Assembly (NCBI GenBank): GCA_016801885.1
Contig: CM028884.1
Span: 21,314,864 to 21,378,863 of the forward strand
Reading direction: 5' to 3'
Length of the DNA stretch: 64,000 nt
From: Toxotes chatareus
Lineage: Eukaryota > Chordata > Actinopteri > Toxotidae
Shown here piece by piece: positions 24,101-34,197 of this stretch (the stretch's first letter is position 1; every line of letters starts with the position of its first letter). The notes under the pieces were generated by a model. It did no database searches. It saw nothing but the letters and a program-made list of their open reading frames with translations, and was not told where the DNA came from. The position numbers and the translations under genes were made by a program.

Positions 24101-27100
24101 TCATAGTATAGTAAGGCGTCAAAATCGGCCAAAAAAAGTCACATTTTTTTTCGACCTCAAAATGTCATAAAAAACGTCATGGTATAGTATGCCGTTTTTT
24201 TTCAGGCAAAAAAAGTCAAAAAAATTTTTCAACCTCAAAATGTCATAAAAAACATCATAGTATAGTATGGCGTTTTTTTCGTCCAAAAAAAGTCAAAAAA
24301 TTTTTTGACCTCAAAATGTCATAAAAAAAAACGTCATAGTATAGTATGGTGTTTTTTTCGGGAAAAAAAGTCAAAAAATTTTTCGACCTCAAAATGTCAT
24401 GAAAAACGTCATAGTATAATAAGGCGTTTTTTTCGGGCAAAAGAAGTCAAAATTTTTTTCGACCTCAAAATGTCATAAAAAACGTCATAGTATAATAAGG
24501 TGTCAAAATCGGACAAAGAAAGTCAAAAAATTTTTCGGCTTCAAAATGTCATAAAAAACGTCATAGTATAGTATGGCGTTTTTTCAGAAAAAAAAAGTCA
24601 AAAAATTTTTTGACCTCAAAATGTCATAAAAAACGTCATAGTATAGTATATGCGTTTTTCAGGCCAAAAAGTCAAAAAAAATTTCGAAAAATGTCACACA
24701 AAAACGTCATAGTATAATAAAGGCCTCAAAAAGAACGGTCAAAATGTATAAAATGGTCATAGTATAGTAGTATGTGAAAATGAAAAAAAAAAAGTCAAAA
24801 ATTTTTTAGCCTCAAAATGTCATAAAAAAAAACGTATAGTATAATAAAGGCGTTTTTTTCGACAAAAAAAGTCAAAAAAATTTTGACCTCAAAATGTCAT
24901 AAAAAACGTCATAGTATATAGTAAAGGCGTTTTTCGGACAAAAAAAAGTCAAAATTTTTTTCGACCTCAAAATGTCATAAAAACGTCATAGTATAGTAAA
25001 GGCGTAAAAATCGGACAAAAAAGTCAAAAAATTTTTCGCCTCAAAATGTCATAAAAAAAGGTCATAGTATAGTATATGCGTTTTTTTCAAAAAAACGTCA
25101 TTTTTTTTTTGGCCTCAAAATGTCAAAAAATGGTCATAGTATAGTATAGTAAGACAGAACGGCCTCAAAATGTCATAAAAATGCGTCATAGTATAGTATG
25201 GCGTTTTATTCGGTCAAAAAAGTCAAAAATTTTTTCGACCTCAAAATGTCATAAAATGGTCATAGTATAGTAAAGGCGTAAAATCGAGCAAAAAAAAGTC
25301 AAAAAATTTTTTCAACCTCAAAATGTCATAAAAAAAACGTCATAGTATAGTATGGCGTTTTTTTTCAAACAAAAAAGTCAAAAAAATTTTTCAACCTCAA
25401 AATGTCATAAAAAACGTCATAGTATAGTATGGTGTTTTTTTCGGCCAAAAAAGTCAAAAATTTTTGACCTCAAAATGTCATAAAAAAAAAGCGTCATAGT
25501 ATAGTATGGTGTTTTTCAGGCAAAAAAAAGTCAAAAATTTTTTCGACCTCAAAATGTCATGAAAAAACGTCATAGTATAATAAAGGCGTTTTTAACAAAA
25601 AAGTCAAAAAAACGACCTCAAAATGTCATAAAAAAACGTCATAGTATAGTATGGCGTTTTAATCTTGCCAAAAAAGTCAAAAAATTTTTTAGACCTCAAA
25701 ATGTCATAAAAAAAACGTCATAGTATAGTATGGCCTTTTTTTTCGGCAAAAAAAGTCAAAAAATTTTTGACCTCAAAATGTCATAAAAAACGTCATATAG
25801 TAGCAAAGGCGTCAAAATCGGACAAAAAAAAGCAACATTTTTTCGACCTCAAAATGTCATAAAAAAGCGTCATAGTATAGTAAAGGCGTCAAAATGGAGC
25901 AAAAAAAGTCAAAAAAAAATTTTTGACCTCAAAATGTCATAAAAAACGTCATAGTATAGTATGGCGCTTTTTTCGGCCAAAAAAAGTCAAAAAAATTTTC
26001 GACCTCAAAATGTCATAAAAAACGTCATAGTATAGTATGGCGTTATTTTCAGGCAAAAAAAGTCAAAAATTTTTTCGACTTCAAAATGTCATAAAAAACG
26101 TCATAGTATAATAAGGCGTCAAAATCGGACAAAGAAAGTCAAAAATTTTTCGGCCTCAAAATGTCATAAAAAAGCGTCATAGTATAGTATGGCGTCAAAA
26201 TTGACCAAAAAAGTCAAAAAATTTTTACCTCAAAATGTCATAAAAAGCGTCATAGTATAGTATGGCGTTATTTTCAAAAAAAAAAAAGTCAAAAATTTTT
26301 TCGACCTCAAAATGTCATAAAAAAACGTCATAGTATAATAAAGGCGTCAAAATCGGACAAAAAAAGTCAAAAAATTTTTCGGCCTCAAAATGTCATAAAA
26401 AACGTCATAGTATAGTATGGCGTTTTTTTCGGGCAAAAAAAGTCAAAAAAATTTTCGACCTCAAAATGTCAAAAAAACGTCATACTATAGTATGGCCTTT
26501 TTTTTTGAACAAAAAAAAAAAAATTTTTCGACCTCAAAATTTCATAAAAAACGTCATAGTATAGTATGGTGTTTTTTCGGGGAAAAAAAGTCAAAAATTT
26601 TTTTCGCCCTCAAAATGTCATAAAAAAAAGCGTCATAGTATAATAAAGGCGTTTTTTTGAAAAAAAAGTCAAAATTTTTTCGACCTCAAAATGTCATAAA
26701 AAATGTCATAGTATAGCAAGGCGTCAAAATCGGACAAAAAAAGGCAACATTTTTTTCGACCTCAAAATGTCATAAAAACGTCATAGTATAGTATGGCGTT
26801 TTTATCGCGTCAAAAATTTTCGCCTCAAAAAAAACGTCAAAAATAGTATTTTTTTTCAGCCTCAAAATGTCATAAAAAAGCGTCATCAAAATGTATAAAA
26901 ATATAGTATATGGCGTTTTTTCGGCAAAAAGTCAAAAAAATTTTCGACCTCAAAATGTCAAAAAAAAAAACGTCATACTATAGTATGGCCTTTTTTTCAG
27001 GCAAAAAAAGTCAAAATTTTTTTCGACCTCAAAATTTCATAAAAAACGTCATAGTATAGTATGGTGTTTTTTTCGGGAAAAAAAGTCAAAAATTTTTTCG

Positions 27101-30100
27101 ACCTCAAAATGTCATAAAAAACGTCATAGTATAATAAGGCGTTTTTTTCGGGCAAAAGAAGTCAAAATTTTTTTCGACCTCAAAATGTCATAAAAAACGT
27201 CATAGTATAGCAAGGCGTCAAAATCGGACAAAAAAAGGCAACATTGTTTTCGACCTCAAAATGTCATAAAAAACGTCATAGTATAATAAGGCGTCAAAAT
27301 CGGACAAAGAAAGTCAAAAAATTTTTCGGCCTCAAAATGTCATAAAAAACGTCATAGTATAGTATGGCGTTTTATTCGGGCAAAAAAAGTCAAAAAAATT
27401 TTCGACCTCAAAATGTCAAAAAAAACGTCATACTATAGTATGGCCTTTTTTTCGGGCAAAAAAAGTCAAAATTTTTTTCGACCTCAAAATTTCATAAAAA
27501 AACGTCATAGTATAGTATGGTGTTTTTTTCGGGAAAAAAAGTCAAAAATTTTTTCGACCTCAAAATGTCATAAAAAACGTCATAGTATAATAAGGCGTTT
27601 TTTTCGGGCAAAAGAAGTCAAAATTTTTTTCGACCTCAAAATGTCATAAAAAACGTCATAGTATAGTAAGGCGTCAAAATCGGACAAAAAAAGGCAACAT
27701 TGTTTTCGACCTCAAAATGTCATAAAAAACGTCATAGTATAGTAAGGCGTAAAAATCGAGCAAAAAAAGTCAAAAAATTTTTCGACCTCAAAATGTCATA
27801 AAAAACGTCATAGTATAGTAAGGCGTCAAAATTGGACAAAAAAAGGCAACATTTTTTTCGACCTCAAAATGTCATAAAAAAAAACGCGTCATAGTATAGT
27901 ATGGCGTTTTTTGAAACAAAAAAAGTCAAAAAATTTTTCAGCCTCAAAATGTCATAAAAAACGTCATAGTATAGTATGGCGTTTTTTTCAGGCAAAAAAA
28001 GTCAAAATTTTTTTTGACCTCAAAATGTCATAAAAAACGTCATAGTATAGTAAGGCGTCAAAATCGGCCAAAAAAAAGTCAAAAAAAAAAACGTTTTTTC
28101 GCCTCAAAATGTCATAAAAAAAGCGTCATAGTATAGTATGGCGTTTTTTCGAACAAAAAGTCAAAAAATTTTTCGACCTCAAAATGTCATAAAAAACGTC
28201 ATAGTATAGTAAAGGCGTAAAAATGAGCAAAAAAAGTCAAAAAATTTTTTTTGCCTCAAAATGTCATAAAAATGGTATAGTATAGTATAGTAAAGCGTCA
28301 AAATCTGCCAAAAAAGTCAAAAAAAAAAAATTTTTTGACCTCAAAATGTCATAAAAAACGGTCATAGTATAGTAAGGCGTCAAAATCGGCAAAAAAGTCA
28401 AAATTTTTTTCGACCTCAAAATGTCATAAAAAACGGTCATAGTATAGTAAGGTGTCAAAATCGGCCAAAAAAAGTCAAAAATTTTTTTGGCCTCAAAATG
28501 TCATAAAAAACGTCATAGTATAGTAAAGGCGTGAAAATTGGCCAAAAAAGTCAAAATTTTTTTGCCTCAAAATGTCATAAAAATGGTCATAGTATAGTAA
28601 GGCGTCAAAATCGGCAAAAAAAAGTCAAATTTTTTTTTTGGCCTCAAAATGTCATAAAAATGGTCATAGTATAGTAAGGCGTCAAAATCGACCAAAAAAA
28701 GTCAAAAAATTTTTTGACCTCAAAATGTCATAAAAAACGTCATAGTATAGTAAGGCGTCAAAATCGGACAAAAAAAGTCACATTTTTTTTGACCTCAAAA
28801 TGTCATAAAAAACGTCATAGTATAGTATGGCGTTTTTTCGAAAAAAAAAGTCAAAAAATTTTTTCGACCTCAAAATGTCATAAAAAACGTCATAGTATAG
28901 TAAAGGCGTTTTTCAGAGCAAAAAAAAGTCAAAATTTTTTTGGCCTCAAAATGTCATAAAAAAGCGGTCATAGTATAGTAAAGGCGTCAAAATCGGCCAA
29001 AAAAAGTCAAAAAATTTTTTTGGCCTCAAAATGTCATAAAAATGGTCATAGTATAGTATAGTAAGGTTTTTTCGGCCAAAAAAGTCAAAAAATTTTTGGC
29101 CTCAAAATGTCATAAAAATGGTCATAGTATAGTAAGGCGTCAAAATCGGCCAAAAAAGTCACGTTTTTTTTTGGCCTCAAAATGTCATAAAAATGGTCAT
29201 AGTATAGTAAGGCGTCAAAATCGGCCAAAAAAGTCAAAAAATTTTTTGACCTCAAAATGTCATAAAAAAGCGTCATAGTATAGTAAAAGCGTCAAAATCG
29301 GCCAAAAAAAAAGTCATTTTTTTTCGGCCTCAAAATGTCATAAAAAAAAATGTCATAGTATAGTATGGTGTCAAAATCGGCCAAAAAAAAGTCAAAAAAT
29401 TTTTTTTTGGCCTCAAAATGTCATAAAAAACGTCATAGTATAGTAAGGCGTTTTTGGCCAAAAAAAGTCAAAATTTTTTTGGCCTCAAAATGTCATAAAA
29501 ATGGTCATAGTATAGTAAGGCGTCAAAATCGGCAAAAAAAAAGTCAAAAAATTTTTTCATAGCCTCAAAATGTCATAAAAATGGTCATAGTATAGTAAGG
29601 CGTTTTTTTCGGCCAAAAAAAGTCAAAAATTTTTTGGACCTCAAAATGTCATAAAAAACGTCATAGTATAGTATGGCGTCAAAATCGGGCAAAAAAAAGT
29701 CAAAAATTTTTTCGACCTCAAAATGTCATAAAAAAACGTCATAGTATAGTATGGCGTTTTTTTCGAACAAAAAGTCAAAAAATTTTTCGACCTCAAAATG
29801 TCATAAAAAACGTCATAGTATAGTATAGGCGTTTTTTCGAGCAAAAAAGTCAAAATTTTTTTCGACCTCAAAATGTCATAAAAAAACGTGGTAGTATAGT
29901 AAGGCGTCAAAATCGGCCAAAAAAGTCAAAATTTTTTTCGACCTCAAAATGTCATAAAAATGGTCATAGTATAGTAAAGGCGTGCGTTTTTCGGCCAAAA
30001 AAAAGAAGTCAAAATTTTTTGGACCTCAAAATGTCATAAAAATGGTCATAGTATAGTAAAGGCGTCAAAATCGACCAAAAAAGTCAAAATTTTTTCAGAA

Positions 30101-33100
30101 ATGTCATAAAAAACGTCAGTAAAATGTCATAAAAAAGTCAAAAAATCATAGTATAGTAAAAAGCGTCAAAATCTGCCAAAAAAAAAGTCAAAAAAATTTT
30201 TTCGACCTCAAAAATGTCATAAAAAAACGTCATAGTATAGTATAGCGTCAAAATCGGCAAAAAAGTCAAAAAAATTTTTCGACCTCAAAATGTCATAAAA
30301 AACGTCATAGTATAGTATGGTGTCAAAATCGGTCAAAAAAAAAAAAAAATGTCAAAATTTTTTTGGCCTCAAAATGTCATAAAAAAATGTCATAGTATAG
30401 TATAGGCGTTTTTTCGGCAAAAAAAGTCAAAAATTTTTTGACCTCAAAATGTCATAAAAAAAACATAGTATAGTATGGCGTTTTTTCGGGAAAAAAAAGT
30501 CAAAAATTTTTTTGACCTCAAAATGTCATAAAAAAACGTCATAGTATAGTATGGCGTTTTTTCGGCAAAAAAGTCAAAATTTTTTTCGACCTCAAAATGT
30601 CATAAAAAACGTCATAGTATAGTATGGCGGTTTTTTTCGAGCAAAAAAGTCAAAAAATTTTTTCGACCTCAAAATGTCATAAAAAAACGTCATAGTATAG
30701 TATGGCGTTTTTTCCGGGCAAAAAAAGTCAAAATTTTTTCGACCTCAAAATGTCATAAAAAACGTCATAGTATAGTAAGGCGTTTTTTCGGGCAAAAAAG
30801 TCAAAATTTTTTTCGACCTCAAAATGTCATAAAAAAAAACGTCATAGTATAGTATGGTGTTTTTTTCGAGCAAAAAAAGTCAAAAATTTTTTCGACCTCA
30901 AAATGTCATAAAAAACGTCATAGTATAATAAAGGCGTTTTTTCGGGACAAAAAAGTCAAAATTTTTTTTCGACCTCAAAATGTCATAAAAAAACGTCATA
31001 GTATAGTATGGCGTCAAAATCGGACAAAAAAAGTCAAAAAAATTTTTTCGACCTCAAAATGTCATAAAAAACGTCATAGTATAGTAAAGCGCGTTATTTT
31101 CAGGCAAAAAAGTCAAAAAATTTTTTCGACCTCAAAATGTCATAAAAAACGTCATAGTATAGTATGGCGTTTTATTCGGGCAAAAAAAGTCAAAAAAATT
31201 TTTTCGACCTCAAAATGTCATAAAAAACGTCATAGTATAGTATGGCGTTTTTTCGGCAAAAAAAAGTCAAAAAATTTTTTCGACCTCAAAATGTCAAAAA
31301 AAAAAACGCTATAGTATAGTATGGCCTTTTTTTTTAGGAAAAAAAAGTCAAAATTTTTTTCGACCTCAAAATGTCATAAAAAACGTCATAGTATAGTAAG
31401 GCGTTTTTTTCGGCAAAAAGTCAAAAATTTTTTCGACCTCAAAATGTCATAAAAAAGCGTCATAGTATAGTAAAGGCGTTTTTTCGGCAAAAAAAAGTCA
31501 AAATTTTTTTCGACCTCAAAATGTCATAAAAAACGTCATAGTATAGTAAGGCGTCAAAATTGGACAAAAAAAGGCAACATTTTTTTCGACCTCAAAATGT
31601 CATAAAAACGTCATAGTATAGTATGGCGTAAAAATTGAGCAAAAAAAGTCAAAAAATTTTTCAGCCTCAAAATGTCATAAAAAACGTCATAGTATAGTAT
31701 GGCGTTTTTTTGAGCAAAAAAGTCAAAAAATTTTTCAGACCTCAAAATGTCATAAAAAACGTCATAGTATAGTATGGTATGGCCTTTTTTCAGGCAAAAA
31801 AAGTCAAAATTTTTTTTGACCTCAAAATGTCATAAAAAACGTCATAGTATAGTAAGGCGTCAAAATCAGCCAAAAAAAGTAAAAAAAATTTTAAGCCTCA
31901 AAATGTCATAAAAAACGTCATAGTATAGTATGACGCGTTTTTTCGGGCAAAAAAAGTCAAAAAATTTTTCGACCTCAAAATGTCATCAAAAACGTCATAG
32001 TATAGTAAGGCGTAAAAATTGAGCAAAAAAAGTCACGTTTTTTTTTGGCCTCAAAATGTCATAAAAATGGTCATAGTATAGTAAGGCGTCAAAATCTGCC
32101 AAAAAAGTCAAAAAAATTTTTGGCCTCAAAATGTCATAAAAATGGTCATAGTATAGTAAGGCGTCAAAATCGGCCAATAAAAGTCATTTTTCAGAACGGC
32201 CTCAAAATGTCATAAAAATGGTCATAGTATAGTAAGGTGTCAAAATCGGCCAAAAAAGTCAAAATTTTTTTGGCCTCAAAATGTCATAAAAAACGTCATA
32301 GTATAGTAAGGCGTTTTTTGGCCAAAAAAGTCAATTTTTTTTTGGCCTCAAAATGTCATAAAAAACGGTCATAGTATAGTAAAAAGCGTCAAAATCGGCA
32401 AAAAAGTCATTTTTCAGAACAGCCTCAAAATGTCGTAAAAATGGTCATAGTATAGTAAGGCGTCAAAATCGGCCCAAAAAAGTCACATTTTTTTTTGGCC
32501 TCAAAATGTCATAAAAAACGTCATAGTATAGTATGGCGTTTTTTTCAGGCAAAAAAAGTCAAAAATTTTTTTGACCTCAAAATGTCATAAAAAACGTCAT
32601 AGTATAGTAAGGCGTCAAAATCGGCCAAAAAAAGTAAAAAAAATTTTAAGCCTCAAAATGTCATAAAAAACGTCATAGTATAGTATGGCGTTTTTTTGAA
32701 CAAAAAAGTCAAAAACGTTTTTTTTTTGGCCTCAAAATGTCATAAAAATGGTCATAGTATAGTAAGGCGTCAAAATCTGCCAAAAAAAGTCAAAAAAAAA
32801 TTTTGGCCTCAAAATGTCATAAAAATGGTCATAGTATAGTAAGGCGTCAAAATCGGCCAATAAAAGTCATTTTTCAGAACGGCCTCAAAATGTCATAAAA
32901 ATGGTCATAGTATAGTAAGGTGTCAAAATCGGCCAAAAAAAGTCACTTTTTTTTTTGGCCTCAAAATGTCATAAAAATGGTCATAGTATAGTAAGGCGTG
33001 AAAATTGGCCAAAAAAAGTCAATTTTTTTTTTGGCCTCAAAATGTCATAAAAATGGTCATAGTATAGTAAGGCGTCAAAATCGGCAAAAAAAAGTCATTT

Positions 33101-34197
33101 TTTTTTTTTTGGCCTCAAAATGTCATAAAAAATGGTCATAGTATAGTAAAGCGTCAAAATCTGCCAAAAAAAGTCAAATTTTTTTTTGGCCTCAAAATGT
33201 CATAAAATGGTCATAGTATAGTAAGGCGTCAAAATCGACCAAAAAAGTCATTTTTTAGAACGGCCTCAAAATGTCATAAAAATGGTCATAGTATAGTAAG
33301 GTGTCAAAATCGGCCAAAAAAAGTCACTTTTTTTTTGGCCTCAAAATGTCATAAAAATGGTCATAGTATAGTAAAGTATGTGAAAATCGGCCAAAAAAAA
33401 GTCATTTTTTTTTTGGCCTCAAAATGTCATAAAATGGTCATAGTATAGTAAGAGGCGTGAAAATCGGCCAAAAAAGTCACGTTTTTTTTTGGCCTCAAAA
33501 TATCATAAAAATGGTCATAGTACAGTAAGGCGTCAAAATTGGCCAAAAAAAGTCAAAAAAATTTTTGGCCTCAAAATGTCATAAAAATGGTCATAGTATA
33601 GTAAGGCGTCAAAATCGTCCAAAAGAAAGTCAAATTTTTTTTTGGCCTCAAAATGTCATTAAAATGGTCATAGTATAGTAAGGCGTCAAAATCGACCAAA
33701 AAAAGTCATTTTTCAGAACGGCCTCAAAATGTCATAAAAATGGTCATAGTATAGTAAGGTGTCAAAATCGGCCAAAAAAAGTCAAAAATTTTTTTGGCCT
33801 CAAAATGTCATAAAAATGGTCATAGTATAGTAAGGCATGAAAATCGGCCAAAAAAAGTCAATTTTTTTTTTGGCCTCAAAATGTCATAAAAATGGTCATA
33901 GTATAGTAAGGCGTGAAAATCGGCCAAAAAAGTCACGTTTTTTTTTGGCCTCAAAATATCATAAAAATGGTCATAGTATAGTAAGGCGTCAAAATCGGCC
34001 AAAAAAAGTCACGTTTTTTTTGGCCTCAAAATGTCATAAAAATGGTCATAGTATAGTAAGGCGTCAAAATCGGCCAAAAAAAGTCACATTTTTTTTTGGA
34101 CTCAAAATGTCATAAAAATGGTCATAGTATAGTAAGGTGTCAAAATCGGCCAAAAAAAGTCAAAAATTTTTTTGGCCTCAAAATGTCATAATAATGT
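18131..34197 (+). repeat. Large satellite-like tandem array, ~76 bp unit, about 210 copies
   Basis: The whole 16 kb block is one tandem array. A clean unit is 18285-18360: GTCATAGTATAGTAAGGCGT, then CAAAATCGGCCAAAAAAA, then GTCATTTTTCAGAACGGCC, then TCAAAATGTCATAAAAATG. Unit length is mostly 74-78 bp, with shortened variants of about 50 bp (for example 18507-18556). Two unit classes are visible. Class A has GGCGTCAAAATCGGCC and an ATAAAAATGGTCATAG junction, and dominates about 18.1-21 kb and 32-34.2 kb. Class B has ATAAAAAACGTCATAG, then GTATGGCGTTTTTTT, with CGACC or TGACC in place of GGCC, and dominates the middle. Each unit splits into two related 38 bp halves. Open frames of 60-92 codons inside the array are periodic by-products and not genes. 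No gene, transposon or unique insert interrupts it. Confidence 0.97.

Noticed and set aside
18131..34197. Many open frames of 60-92 codons inside the array, encoding repeated peptides such as ASKCHKNGHSIVRRQNRPKK
   Set aside because: They arise because some consecutive units are multiples of three and lack stops. They break whenever unit length shifts, occur on both strands, and have no start context or domain.
18131..34197. The array as a CRISPR
   Set aside because: There are no unique spacers. The whole unit is repeated, the units vary along their full length, and the genome is eukaryotic.
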